From Buxus sempervirens (taxonomy: Eukaryota; Streptophyta; Magnoliopsida; Buxales; Buxaceae), in the NCBI GenBank assembly GCA_947561395.2, contig OX387183.1, positions 34,088,853 to 34,152,852 of the forward strand: a stretch of 64,000 nucleotides of DNA, written 5' to 3'. Shown in pieces: positions 46,554 through 58,916 of this stretch. A program made the position numbers and the translations under genes. Within the stretch, counting starts at the first letter, position 1; each line of letters begins with the position of its first letter. The notes beneath the pieces were generated by a model that was given only the letters and a program-made list of their open reading frames with translations, did not search any database and was not told the DNA's origin.

Positions 46554-46775
46554 TCTGGTGTAACGCCCCGGATTCGGGTTACGTAGAACAACCGTAACTC
46601 ATACCCCAAGGGTTATCTACAATCCACAGGATCTAAACATGAAATATTCAATGTAAATTCACCAATACATGAAATAAAAGTTCACTAATCCCAATCACCA
46701 TCCAAAATGAAGTAACAATATCCATGAATACAACTCACAATATCAAGCAGTAACCCCACAACTAAAATCAAGCCT

Positions 46776-46910
46776 CTACAAAATGAAATAGTCCTCCTCA
46801 CGGTACTCCGGATAATCTACTGGAATATCAGCCCCCAAAGTATCGTCCTCACTAAAATCTGAAAACAAAGCAAAACGAGTGAGATATGAATATCTTAGCA
46901 AGTAGCACAT
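46776..46910 (-). CDS. LTR micro-ORF, B-like copy (44 codons)
   Basis: The ATG lies in the CATGCATGTG context (46910) and the stop at 46776-46778. It starts MCYLLRYSYLT like the A copies. After the acceptor-like TTTTCAG it reads DFSEDDTLGADIP and ends VDYPEYREEDYFIL. The upstream frame is also open for a further 43 codons, so the true start is uncertain. The A and B-like LTRs are otherwise hard to align over most of their length, which makes the shared frame notable. Function unknown. Confidence 0.42.
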   Translation of the reverse strand: MCYLLRYSYLTRFALFSDFSEDDTLGADIPVDYPEYREEDYFIL

Positions 46911-47573
46911 GCATGCAAAAATACATTTATAGCAGTTCCAAATCATGAATAGTTTTAAACACATAATTTTACGGTTATCCACGGCTAATCCGACTAATCC
47001 CGGAAACATAATGACAATCATAATCAATATCAATATCATATTTGGAAAAATAATACAGTGGGACTCATGAAGTTTGTCTATTTTGTGTGGTTAAGCACTA
47101 GTGTTCCAAACGATCCAGTTGAAGAACACTGCAACATCTCAAAGATCCAAAACAATCACCCTCATGGTGAAAACTCATGTAACCTCACCTTCATGGTGGA
47201 AACAGAGTTGCTGCAGCACTTCCCTCATGGAAGGCCTCTCCATCATGGAGGAAACGCATGAAGGAATCCTAGACTTATATCCAAACAAAATGTACAAAAT
47301 CCATTTACTAACTAGACTATGGATCCACACTAAGTCTCGCCCGTAATAACTTTGACAAAATTATCATATTATTTGCAAATTTAACGTAAAATCATGCACA
47401 AGGTAAATGAAATCATTTTATAACTAACAATACCAATTTCAGTCCAAATAAGCACTAAAATCATCAAACAATAGAATTTCCAGCAATGGCACAAACAGAA
47501 AGAATACTTTACGATTTATCAAAGACCATAACCAGTAATTTACTAAGGAAGCATAATCAAATACTATTCAGGT

Positions 47574-48997
47574 TGATGTGCCTAAATTTTATACATGTTT
47601 TGTCATATGTTTACCCTTAATTTTATGCTAGTTGGTGTTTAATTTGCCTATTTATTAGAGTTTTTATGTATTTTTGTTTATTGTTGTTTAGGAATAAATA
47701 AATTGAAAGAGTCAAGAGATTGAGGAGGGCATCTACAAGATATTCTCAGAATTTTCGAATGAACCAAAATTCTCTTCATCAAGAGAATAGGAAACTTTAA
47801 TTTCCCGAGTTCCAGAAACATCCTTCAGTGTTTTGAGCATAACTTGAGCTAGAGAGCTCCAATAAGGGCAATCTTGGTGTCTATGGAAAGCTAAGAGAAG
47901 GCCCTACAAATTTAATGTTGAAGAGTTTCTCAAAAACAGTCATCTTGATGGAAAAGCTTGAGCATTAACATCAGAAACGGAAAACAGCTATTTTCAGAAT
48001 TCAGTTTTGGAAAAGAAGTAAAAGGGGCTTTTAAAGCAAGGAAGGAAATTTTATATAAGAGAGACACAAGAGAGGAGGACGACCAGAGCTTAGAAGAGAG
48101 GAGTTTTTCACCATTGGAGAGGATTGGAAGCTTGGAGGAAGAAGAAGAAAACAGAAGCTGAATTGGAGTTTGTCGATAACTACAATTTTCTATCTACATA
48201 CAGTTTCCCTCTTAATTTTCTCATCTTCTCTTCGTCCAATTTTCATTATGAATTTCAGAGATTTTATAGTTTGTTTGGATTCAATTATGAGCTAATTTCT
48301 ATTGCTAAGGCTCCGATGTAATCTCTCCATGACAATTCTGAATCCTACTTCTATGTACTCATGATGTTATTATTCTTTTTGAGTATACATCGTTAAGTTT
48401 AATGCTTTCAGTTATCTGGCCAATAGTTGAATGATTTGTTGTGCATGTTAATTTGAGAGATGATGCATGTAGTTTAGCTTCGTTTGATGTATGCCATGAA
48501 TTGAACGAAAGACAGAAATGTGCCAACGTGATTCGTGCGGTTTGTTTTTGTTGGATATTATTAATCTTAATGTACTCAATTGCTTTTAAATTCGCATAAG
48601 CATATCGCGGGTTATTGCATGTTGGGTAATTCTAATTCTACTCGAGAGAGGGTTTTAGATATATTTAAAATATTTCACCGTCGAATAGGATAATAATTGA
48701 TTAATTGCTCGGTTAGGATTTGGAATTGGATTGGTTTGACGAATCGGATGCCTTAGTGTTTTCTTCTTGGGTGAAATATCCTTATTTTTAAGTGTTTGGT
48801 CAAGTCCTTATTTTTCGATTCAACTTTTATTGTTTTAATTTTTCAAATTCAAAACATCCCACTTTTGTTGATTTTCAAATAATTTAGAATTAGAACAATT
48901 TCAATAGCTAATAGGTAAATAGTCCTTGTGGGTTCGACATTCTTTTCATCACTATATTACTTGTTACGATTTCGTGCACTTGCGAATTTTCACAACA
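47574..48997 (+). mobile_element. 5' LTR of the plus-strand Athila (1424 bp)
   Basis: From TGATGTGCCTAAATTTTATAC to GCGAATTTTCACAACA. It matches the 3' LTR 56042-57465 except for two substitutions seen by eye. Small open frames within (47958-48161, 48124-48321) are duplicated in both LTRs and show no protein features. Confidence 0.95.
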
Positions 48998-49003
48998 AGT
49001 TTT

Positions 49004-49020
49004 TGGCGCCGTTGCCGGGG
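49004..49020 (+). promoter_or_regulatory. Primer binding site of the plus-strand Athila
   Basis: TGGCGCCGTTGCCGGGG lies 6 nt after the 5' LTR. This sequence is characteristic of Athila/Tat-lineage elements (reported as tRNA-Asp type). Confidence 0.9.
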
Positions 49021-49141
49021 ACTATTTATTTTCTATTACTTTTGATATCATCAATTTCTAAGTTAATTTGATATTTCTTTATTTTAGTCTTAATTCTTAA
49101 TTTTGTTTTATTTTTCCTTTTTCAGGTGTTCTGGGTTGTTC

Positions 49142-51019
49142 ATGAGACGTAGTCGAAGCTTGGAGTTAGTACCTTTTGATCCTGAAATTGAACGCACCCT
49201 TCGTCGTGTGAACAAGGAGAAGAAGGAGAATTCCACAACTGAAAACGAAGCAATGGAAAATCAACTTGGAAACAGAACTTTGGGAGATTATGCTGTTCCC
49301 TTGGTCACCGGAGCTACTTCTAGCATTAGACGACCTGCCATTCAAGCCAATAACTTTGAGATAAAGCCAGCTGTTCTTCAAATGGTGACGTCAACGGTGC
49401 AATTTGGTGGCATGCCCCATGATGATCCAAATGCACACATAGCTAATTTTCTGGAGTTATGTGATACTTTCAAACATAATGGAGTTTCTGATGATGCTAT
49501 TAGATTGAGGCTCTTTCCATTCTCCCTCCGAGAGAAGGCAAAGGCATGGTTGAATTCACTTCCACCATTAACCATAACTACATGGGACGATTTGGCTAAG
49601 AAGTTTCTAGCAAAGTTCTTTCCCCCAGCCAAAACCGTGAAGATGAGAAATGATATCACCACCTTTGTCCAATTTGATATGGAGTCTCTTTATGAAGCTT
49701 GGGAGAGGTATAAAGAATTGCTTAGAAAGTGCCCACATCATGGACTTCCTGTTTGGATTCAAGTGCAAACCTTCTATAATGGTTTGCAACCCACAACACG
49801 TACAATGATTGATGCGGCAGCTGGAGGGACTTTGATGAAGAAATCACCGGAAGAAGCATATGATTTGGTGGAGGAGATGGCAACTAACAATTACCAATGG
49901 CCAGCGGATAGAGTGACACCAAAAAGAACTCAGGGAGCTCATGAAATTGATTCTTTTTCTGCTTTAGCTGCTCAAGTTGCAACTTTATCTAAGAAATTAG
50001 ATAATATCAATGTAAGTGCCATTCAATCTGCTAATGCAATTTGTGAATTTTGTGCAGGGAATCATATGGGGATAGATTGTCAAGTGGGAAGTCCCAACAA
50101 TAGTTCGGAGCAAGCAAACTTTGTATCGAATTACCAACGACAAAACAACCCTTACTCCAACACTTACAATCCAGGATGGCGAAACCACCCAAATTTCTCA
50201 TGGAGCAACTCACAAAATGTTTCCAAGCCTCCACCGGGTTTTCAAAATCAGCAACAAGAGAAGAAGTTGAATATGGAGGAGGTAATGGTACAATTTATGG
50301 CAAAGGTGGATGCTAGATTTCAAGATCATGACATTGCTCTAAAGAACAATGAGAACACTATGCGGAGCATAGAAAGGACGGTTGGTCAATTGGCAAAATT
50401 GTTGTCTGAAAGACCTCAAGGGTCATTTCCAAGCAGCACGGAAAATAACCCAAAAGAGCAAGTGCAAGCCATTTCTTTAAGGAGTGGAAGGGAGCTTAAT
50501 GTACCAGAGAAAAAGCAGGGAAAAGAGAAGCAAACTATGAGAGCTGTGGTGCAGGAAACTCAAGGCCAGGGTGCTCTTCCTAGTTCTGAAGGCCAAGACA
50601 TCGAGGCCGCAGCACCCACATTCAAGGCTGTGGTGCCCACCCTTATTCCGAGCCAAACTGTGAAAAACTCGGGAAATCCTCCCGTTTCTTCTCATACTCC
50701 TCCTATACCTTTTCCTCAAAGACTTCAGAAAAATAAGCTAGATAAACAATTTTCTAAATTCCTTGATGTGTTTAAAAAGTTACATATTAACATTCCTTTT
50801 GCAGATGCCTTGGAACAAATGCCTAGTTATGTGAAGTTCATGAAGGAGATTCTATCAAACAAGAGGAAGTTAGGAGAGTATGAGACTGTGATGTTGACTG
50901 AAGAGTGCACTGCCATTTTGCAAAATAAGTTGCCACCAAAGCTTAAAGATCCAGCAATTGGGGCTAGGAGAGGTCAAGGCCACTACAGTTTCACTTCAAT
51001 TGGCGGACCGGTCAATTAA
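49142..51019 (+). CDS. Gag of the plus-strand Athila
   Basis: The open frame extends upstream to 49103, but the ATG at 49142 ([15 protein letters not shown]) fits better, about 120 bp after the PBS. It encodes the capsid-like retrotrans-gag domain (roughly frame residues 86-275: [47 protein letters not shown]) and a compact Cys/His knuckle [13 protein letters not shown] (50042-50080). A Pro/Gln-rich linker and a conserved region, [21 protein letters not shown], follow up to LPPKLKDP. The last about 20 codons are out of frame after the deletion near 50955. It forms particles and packages RNA. Confidence 0.9.
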   Translation: MRRSRSLELVPFDPEIERTLRRVNKEKKENSTTENEAMENQLGNRTLGDYAVPLVTGATSSIRRPAIQANNFEIKPAVLQMVTSTVQFGGMPHDDPNAHIANFLELCDTFKHNGVSDDAIRLRLFPFSLREKAKAWLNSLPPLTITTWDDLAKKFLAKFFPPAKTVKMRNDITTFVQFDMESLYEAWERYKELLRKCPHHGLPVWIQVQTFYNGLQPTTRTMIDAAAGGTLMKKSPEEAYDLVEEMATNNYQWPADRVTPKRTQGAHEIDSFSALAAQVATLSKKLDNINVSAIQSANAICEFCAGNHMGIDCQVGSPNNSSEQANFVSNYQRQNNPYSNTYNPGWRNHPNFSWSNSQNVSKPPPGFQNQQQEKKLNMEEVMVQFMAKVDARFQDHDIALKNNENTMRSIERTVGQLAKLLSERPQGSFPSSTENNPKEQVQAISLRSGRELNVPEKKQGKEKQTMRAVVQETQGQGALPSSEGQDIEAAAPTFKAVVPTLIPSQTVKNSGNPPVSSHTPPIPFPQRLQKNKLDKQFSKFLDVFKKLHINIPFADALEQMPSYVKFMKEILSNKRKLGEYETVMLTEECTAILQNKLPPKLKDPAIGARRGQGHYSFTSIGGPVN

Positions 51020-54000
51020 ACGACCAAGAGGAATAGTGGAGGATGTTCTTGTTAAAGTTGACAAGTTCATTTTCCCTGCAGATTTTATTGTTTTAGATAT
51101 GGAGGAAGATCGAGAAATCCCACTTCTTCTTGGTCGACCGTTCTTAGCCACGGGAAGAACTCTCATAGATGTGCAACAAGGGAAACTCATACTACGGGTG
51201 CAAGATGAACAAGTTACATTCAATGTGTTTGAAGCAATGAAATATCCGTCAACAACTGATACATGCTTCAACATAGATGTGATTGATGAATTTGTGGTAG
51301 AAATTTTTGAAGAGAGTAATCCTAAGGAACCACTTGAGGCATGTCTTGTACAATCTGGCACTATCGATTTTGAGAATTCCAAGATAAGCACTTGTGCACA
51401 TTACTTGGAAGCATCTCCACCTTACTTGCCTAAAGGGAAGCCGGAAAACATAACATTGAGCAAAAACACTACTCCACAACAGCCATCCGTCATTGAGGCC
51501 CCCTCTTTAGAACTCAAACCTCTTCCTTCTCATCTTAAATATGCTTATTTACATGATTCTTCTTTACCTGTAATAATTTCTTCATCTTTGACAGGTCTTG
51601 AAGAAGAGAAGTTACTTAGAGTTTTGAGAGCTCACAAGCAAGCTTTGGGATGGACTATAGCTGACATTAAGGGAATAAGCCCCTCAATTTGCATGCACAA
51701 GATTCTAATGGAAGAGCATTTCAAGCCTACAGTACAGCCACAAAGGAGACTTAATCCAAACTTGCAAGAAGTTGTAAGAAAAGAAATTCTCAAATTGTTG
51801 GATGCTGGAATTATTTATCCAATTTCTGATAGCTCATGGGTAAGTCCGGTGCAAGTAGTGCCTAAGAAGGGAGGAGTGACAGTAGTAGAGAATGAAAATA
51901 ATGAACTCATCCCAACAAGAACAGTCACCGGTTGGAGAGTGTGCATAGATTACCGCAAGCTTAATGATGCCACACGAAAAGATCACTTTCCACTTCCTTT
52001 CATTGATCAAATGTTGGAACGGCTTGCTGGTCATGCTTATTACTGTTTTCTTGATGGATACTCAGGGTACAATCAAATCCAAATTTCACCAGAAGATCAA
52101 GAAAAGACTACTTTCAATTGCCCGTATGGAACATTTGCCTATAGGAGGATGCCCTTTGGTTTGTGCAATGCTCCAGCCACATTTCAACGATGCATGATGG
52201 CCATTTTTTCGGATATGGTGGAAAAGTTTATTGAGATCTTTATGGATGATTTTTCTGTGTTTGGTTCTTCATTTGATAATTGTTTAAATAATTTATCTTC
52301 AGTTCTACAAAGATGTGAAGAATCTAACCTTGTTCTTAATTGGGAAAAATGTCATTTTATGGTGCAGGAAGGAATTGTACTTGGGCATAAAGTTTTTTCA
52401 GAAGGCATTGAGGTAGACCAAGCCAAAGTAGAGGTCATCGAAAAATTACCTCCACCTAGCACGGTCAAGGGAGTGAGAAGTTTTTTGGGACATGCGGGGT
52501 TTTATCGTCGCTTTATTCAAGATTTTTCTAAAATTATTAAACCCCTTTGTTCTCTTTTGGTTAAAGATGCTCCATTTAACTTTTCCAATGATTGTTTGCA
52601 GGCATTTGAACTTTTGAAGAAGAAGCTAAGTTCAACCCCAATAATATGTGCACCGGATTGGGCACTTCCATTTGAATTGATGTGTGATGCAAGCGATTAC
52701 GCGATAGGAGCTATGCTTGGACAAAGGAAGAACAAGGTTCTCCATGTTATCTACTATGCGAGTCGTACCTTGACAGGTGCCCAATTAAATTATGCTACTA
52801 CGGAAAAAGAATTGCTAGCGGTGGTATTTGCTTTTGATAAATTCAGATCATATTTAATTGGGTCAAAAGTAATTGTATACACTGATCATTCTGCTCTTAA
52901 GTACTTGTTAGCTAAAAAGGAAGCTAAACCAAGGTTACTTCGGTGGATTTTACTCCTACAAGAATTTGATTTGGAGATCAAAGACAAGAAGGGAACTGAG
53001 AATCAAGTAGCTGACCATCTCTCTAGACTTGAGCACACAACTAAAGAGACAGCCCCACCTTCTCCAATAAATGAGGTATTCCCGGATGAACAACTATTTG
53101 TTTTATCTCTAACACAAGTTCCTTGGTATGCAGATTATGTAAACTACTTGGTAAGCAATGTGATCAATCCTGAGTTTACATACCAACAAAGGAAGAAATT
53201 CTTTTCTGAGGTCAAGCACTACTATTGGGAGGAACCTTTTCTCTACAAGCATTGTAGTGATCAAGTGATTAGGAGATGTGTGCCTGAGGAAGAGATAGAG
53301 TCAATCCTAAGACATTGCCATTCACTAGAGGTTGGCGGGCACCATGGAGTGAACAAGACAGTAGCTAAAGTGCTACAATCAGGTTTTTATTGGCCCTCCA
53401 TTTTTAAAGACATTTATGCTTTGGTTTCTTGTTGTGATCAATGTCAAAAGAGTGGTAATATCTCCTGGAAAAATGAAATGCCCTTAAATAATATACTTGT
53501 TGTTGAGCTATTTGATGTTTGGGGCATAGATTTCATGGGGCCATTCCCTCCTTCTTTCTCAAATCAATACATTTTAGTTGCTGTTGATTATGTTTCCAAA
53601 TGGGTAGAGGCCGTGGCCCTCCCTACAAATGATTCTAAAGTTGTGTTGAATTTTTTGAGAAAGCAGATATTCACCAGGTTTGGAACTCCAAGAGCCATAA
53701 TTAGTGATGGGGGAAAGCATTTTTGCAACCGGCAATTTGACGCACTCTTGAGCAAATATGGTGTTACACACAAGGTTGCAACTCCGTACCATCCTCAAAC
53801 TAGTGGACAAGCAGAAATTTCCAACCGAGAGCTGAAACGAATATTGGAGAAAACCGTGAGCACTTCAAGGAAAGATTGGTAAAAAAAACTAGATGATGCA
53901 CTATGGGCATACCGTACAGCCTTCAAAACTCCAATTGGTATGTCCCCCTATCGTCTAGTTTATGGGAAAGCATGTCACTTACCGGTGGAGTTGGAACACA

Positions 54001-54404
54001 AGGCGTACTGGGCTATCAAGACTCTTAATTTTGACATGGAGGCAGCGGGAGAGAAGAGGATATTGCAACTCAATGAGATGGATGAGTTTCGGCATGCAGC
54101 CTATGAGAATGCTCGCATATACAAGGAAAGAACCAAGAGATGGCATGATAAACAAATTCTCAAGAGAAACTTTGAAGTTGGCCAAAGAGTTCTACTTTAT
54201 AATTCCAGACTTCGCCTCTTCCCTGGAAAATTAAGATCCCGATGGTCTGGACCATTCATGGTAACAAGAGTTCTCCCGTATGGTGCTATTGAAGTTTCTA
54301 ATGACTCAAATGAAACATTCAAAGTCAATGGTCAGCGTCTAAAGCCCTACTTTGAAGGAGATTTCAATAAGCAAAAAGTCTCCATTGATTTGCTCGATCG
54401 GTGA
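50958..54404 (+). pseudogene. Pol of the plus-strand Athila: protease remnant, RT, RNase H, integrase
   Basis: The frame opens in the C-terminal half of the protease ([29 protein letters not shown]). The catalytic Asp segment expected between Gag and here is missing. [37 protein letters not shown] and catalytic FMDDFSVFG (52242-52250). RNase [15 protein letters not shown] and [10 protein letters not shown]. Integrase: [12 protein letters not shown] with CDQCQ, then [21 protein letters not shown] and [15 protein letters not shown] at 53880-53882, followed by six A, interrupts the integrase. The same frame continues to 54404 ([18 protein letters not shown]). No chromodomain, as usual in Athila. 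Confidence 0.93.
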
Positions 54405-56026
54405 TTCAAAGAAGGAAAAGTCAAGCTAAAGACTATAATTAAGCGCTTCTTGGGAGGCAACCCAAGCATTCTAAACATTTGATTTTGTTAATTTCAATAT
54501 CTCTTGTTCTGTTTTGTTTTTAATTTTAATTTTAATTTTTATTCCTCAAGTGTTTTGGTTGTGTTCTAATTTTAGTTCTTTTACATAGGTGTGGCAATGA
54601 CACTGTTCCTCACTTCCTTGCTCTAGAACCTAAACGTGTTGATTACGATGCTAAGGGAGAGGAAGCTTGATCCGTCTCCACCAGTGTTTAGGGAAGTTTC
54701 TTGTTACTCTATGTTGGCTTTCATTGTTGCACATTGAGGACAATGCACATACTAAGTTTGGGGGAGTCACACTTGTGAACTTGTTTTCTTTTGTTTTTCT
54801 TATTTAGTTCCAAAAAAAAAAAAAAAAAAACGTATTGATGAGGTTTGATGACCAAAAGCCCATGATAAAATTTGATTGAACTAAACATGGTGTTTGGAAA
54901 GTGATAAATTTTGTTTTTGTTTGGATGCTTGAATCTTGTGTTGGTTTTATCTTATTTATGATTCTTTTGAACACTCTGAGCACATCGCCTAGAGCACATA
55001 TCTGTTTTGCTTACCTTGAGAAAGTTTTTGTAAATCTAGAAAATTCCTATGATCTCAGTAAACTCTAGAACTTGCTTGATTAACACTTGAGGCGAAATCC
55101 TAGACTCCACCATGCTATGGAAAGGATTTAGGCCATTCTTTGGGCCGTTTGAGCTTTTCAAACCTACCTGACATTGGTTTATCCATAGTAGACCCCATTT
55201 GAGCCTGATTACACCTTTTCTTTGTCAACCACATACTAGCTTAACTTTCTAATTTTGTCTACCTGTTGCACCACAAGCACATGATCATTTTAAGAAATGT
55301 TATGAGATGAGCTACTGTATAGAGGAAGGATGAAGTTTCAACATTGTTCATTAAAAGAAGAAGAGGGTACTACACCCCTTGCTCATAAAAGAAAGAAACA
55401 AGTTTGGGGGTGTAGCAAGAGAAAGTTAAAAAAAAAATTAAAGAAAAAAAAATTGAAAACAGGAGAAAGCTGAATTAAATGGTGAACTAGAAAAGCAGAA
55501 GGTGTAACAAGAGAAAGTCGAAAACCAGCTTCGTGATACAACTTTTGGTGGGACAATTAGCTCTACAAGGATTTTGGAATGATTCATGTGCTTAGGGTGT
55601 TTTTGAGCCATAACACTATCTGTTACCATACCGTCACCCTAGCCGCATGTTACAAGCTTAATAAAGTCCTAATGATCTTTGGTGTGATGTTAGTCTACAT
55701 TAGTGGAGAGTGATATGACAAGCAAGCTTATGGAGTTTATGTTTCATCAAAAGAGATCTGCAAAATGTTTATATGATTTCTTAAACCAATCAAAGTGGTG
55801 AATGGTTATGGGTAAAAGGTGATGCACACAAACACATTGAAGGAATCATGAATGAGATGATATTGGTATTTGATTTGAAATTCTACACATTAGCAATATT
55901 TAAAGTTTTCCTTGTGCTATAGACTATGTGACATCTTTGAGGCATGTTTTGTGACTCAAGCAGAATCAATACAAATTTTTTTTGTTTTCTTGTTTCATTT
56001 GTTTCGCTCGAGGACTAGCAAATCTT
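54405..56026 (+). other. 3' non-coding interior of the plus-strand Athila
   Basis: No env-like ORF. AAGTTTGGGGG occurs at 54754-54764 and 55400-55410, besides the true PPT at 56027. The region is AT-rich and otherwise featureless. It includes an A19 run and a conserved ACATTGAGGACAATG before the first G-run motif. Confidence 0.75.
54812..54830. repeat. A19 homopolymer
   Basis: Run of 19 A downstream of pol within the Athila element. Confidence 0.95.
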
Positions 56027-56041
56027 AAGTTTGGGGGTATT
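56027..56041 (+). promoter_or_regulatory. Polypurine tract of the plus-strand Athila
   Basis: AAGTTTGGGGGTATT directly before the 3' LTR start TGATGTGCC. Confidence 0.92.
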
Positions 56042-57465
56042 TGATGTGCCTAAATTTTATACATGTTTTGTCATATGTTTACCCTTAATTTTATGCTAGT
56101 TGGTGTTTAATTTGCCTATTTATTAGAGTTTTTATGTATTTTTGTTTATTGTTGTTTAGGAATAAATAAATTGAAAGAGTCAAGAGATTGAGGAGGGCAT
56201 CTACAAGATATTCTCAGAATTTTCGAATGAACCAAAATTCTCTTCATCAAGAGAATAGGAAACTTTAATTTCCCGAGTTCCAGAAACATCCTTCAGTGTT
56301 TTGAGCATAACTTGAGCTAGAGAGCTCCAATAAGGGCAATCTTGGTGTCTATGGAAAGCTAAGAGAAGGCCCTACAAATTTAATGTTGAAGAGTTTCTCA
56401 AAAACAGTCATCTTGATGGAAAAGCTTGAGCATTAACATCAGAAACGGAAAACAGCTATTTTCAGAATTCAGTTTTGGAAAAGAAGTAAAAGGGGCTTTT
56501 AAAGCAAGGAAGGAAATTTTATATAAGAGAGACACAAGAGAGGAGGACGACCAGAGCTTAGAAGAGAGGAGTTTTTCACCATTGGAGAGGATTGGAAGCT
56601 TGGAGGAAGAAGAAGAAAACAGAAGCTAAATTGGAGTTTGTCGATAACTACAATTTTCTATCTACATACAGTTTCCCTCTTAATTTTCTCATCTTCTCTT
56701 CGTCCAATTTTCATTATGAATTTCAGAGATTTTATAGTTTGTTTGGATTCAATTATGAGCTAATTTCTATTGCTAAGGCTCCGATGTAATCTCTCCATGA
56801 CAATTCTGAATCCTACTTCTATGTACTCATGATGTTATTATTCTTTTTGAGTATACATCGTTAAGTTTAATGCTTTCAGTTATCTGGCCAATAGTTGAAT
56901 GATTTGTTGTGCATGTTAATTTGAGAGATGATGCATGTAGTTTAGCTTCGTTTGATGTATGCCATGAATTGAACGAAAGACAGAAATGTGCCAACGTGAT
57001 TCGTGCGGTTTGTTTTTGTTGGATATTATTAATCTTAATGTACTCAATTGCTTTTAAATTCGCATAAGCATATCGCGGGTTATTGCATGTTGGGTAATTC
57101 TAATTCTACTCGAGAGAGGGTTTTAGATATATTTAAAATATTTCACCGTCGAATAGGATAATAATTGATTAATTGCTCGGTTAGGATTTGGAATTGGATT
57201 GGTTTGACGAATCGGATGCCTTAGTGTTTTCTTCTTGGGTGAAATATCCTTATTTTTAAGTGTTTGGTCAAGTCCTTATTTTTCGATTCAACTTTTATTG
57301 TTTTAATTTTTCAAATTCAAAACATCCCACTTTTGTTGATTTTCAAATAATTTAGAATTAGAACAATTTCGATAGCTAATAGGTAAATAGTCCTTGTGGG
57401 TTCGACATTCTTTTCATCACTATATTACTTGTTACGATTTCGTGCACTTGCGAATTTTCACAACA
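56042..57465 (+). mobile_element. 3' LTR of the plus-strand Athila (1424 bp)
   Basis: Same length and ends as the 5' LTR. The G-to-A change near 56628 turns the GAA codon of a small frame into AAA. TSD CAGGT follows at 57466. Confidence 0.95.
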
Positions 57466-58916
57466 CAGGTCATGACAGAGATTCAGCTAATTCAATAAGA
57501 GATTAAAAATCAAACAATTCAATAAGAGCTTTAAATTTAGTCCAAAAGATTTTTCGGATAACCACTTTAAATCACAAAGCTTACATTTGCTAACATTTCT
57601 CTCAAATGGATTTCAACTCATTGATTCCCTAATTCATACCTTCAATTTAATCCTCAGTAGAATTCTATCAGCTCCTGAATACCAATTAACTCTTGAATAA
57701 CTCAGATGAAATGATATATTATGCTAGAACACAAAAATATGCTCAAAAGAGTACTAGCCGCAAGTTGTAGCAAATAAAGAGGATGCCTACCACTGGGTGC
57801 CTAGGCTGACCTGAGTGTCCAGCTATTTTCCAGGAAATTTTTACATGGGCGCCTACCTCATGCACTGCGCGTCCTTTGGGTGCCCAGCCAATTTCTATTC
57901 CAAAGTTGATTCGAATGTGCGGCAGTTGCAAATTTCCAATGTCTGAACCAAGTTCATCCATCCAAAACACTTCTAACACTGTGAAAATCATCCGAATAAC
58001 ACAAATACACTATCTCGAATTTAATCTAATCAAGTTTAACTTGAAACAAAAATCAAACGCTAACTTACGAACATAATTCAGAAATTTCGGTTTCTTCAAA
58101 ACTAAATCCACAAAACCATGCGACGATTGATTTTTAAAAGGTGCTACTCACATGACTTCGCTGGAAATCCAACTCAACAGAAATTAGCAATGGCAGAACA
58201 GAATCTGAATGTCTAAACTCCTCCGATGAATGCTGAAATTTGCAAAAAATTTGTAGAACACAGATCTTAACGTCTGATCCAATATCTCTGCTAAATCCTT
58301 GATGAAACTTAACCAAATCAAACTAAATCACTCACTTCATTGTCCTTACCTGATTTGAATTGTAGCTTGAACGAAAATTCTGATCCACTGGATCAAATGC
58401 TCCTTCAATCGAACAGAGTCTCACTTCACTTCAGTTCTTCAAATCCAAACGATTCAACTTACCTCCAAGGATCAAATTCCTCTTCTTAGACAATCCTACT
58501 CAATCCTCTACTGCTCCAAATTCTTTAGCGACAAAATGGAATTCCGATCGCGCGCACTAAGAAATTTATAATCTACCCATTGCCGCTTCAAATCCCTTGC
58601 TTCATGATCCGCTGAAGCGCCTCTCCACCGAAATTCCTACACCAATCACCTTATTAGCCTTGAACAACTGATTTGCCACCCAGCTAAATACATCATCACT
58701 TAATTGAATCTATCAAAATTTACCTTCTACTATTTATTAAATTATTACAATATGATATGATTACCACTTACCCGAATTTACATAATCCCCCATTTTCTGA
58801 AATTCCAAAAATGCCCTTACGTGACACTCACTTGAAAATCCACCAAAATCATTATTAGAATTTTCTGAATATTTTCTCCAATTATAAATTCTAAGAATTA
58901 GGGGTTTTAAATCTGG

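Larger units (their letters stand above)
47574..57465 (+). mobile_element. Young Athila-type Ty3/gypsy element (9892 bp)
   Basis: Perfect TSD CAGGT at 47569-47573 and 57466-57470. Two 1424-bp LTRs, a GGCGCC-type PBS, gag, pol and a PPT. By eye the LTRs differ at two sites only (G/A near 48160 versus 56628, and A/G near 48903 versus 57371), so the insertion is recent. Defects: a deletion at the gag/protease junction and a TAA in integrase. No env-like ORF between pol and the 3' LTR. Confidence 0.96.
46559..58911 (-). mobile_element. B-like LTR (about 2.46 kb), split by the plus-strand Athila
   Basis: Perfect TSD TCTGG at 46554-46558 and 58912-58916. It begins TGTAACGCCCCGGATTCGGG and ends GGGGTTTTAAA (expected TTTTACA, last motif mutated). 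The pieces are 46559-47573 and 57471-58911. It is related to B by its first 60 bp. It holds the best preserved micro-ORF and a weak GC-rich block at 57780-57895. Confidence 0.82.

Noticed and set aside
47958-48321. Two short frames in the Athila LTR, repeated at 56426-56789
   Set aside because: Their duplication simply reflects two near-identical LTRs. One of the two differences changes a codon; no other support.
54405-56026. Possible env-like ORF in the plus-strand Athila
   Set aside because: No frame of useful length or with a membrane-protein pattern exists between pol and the PPT.
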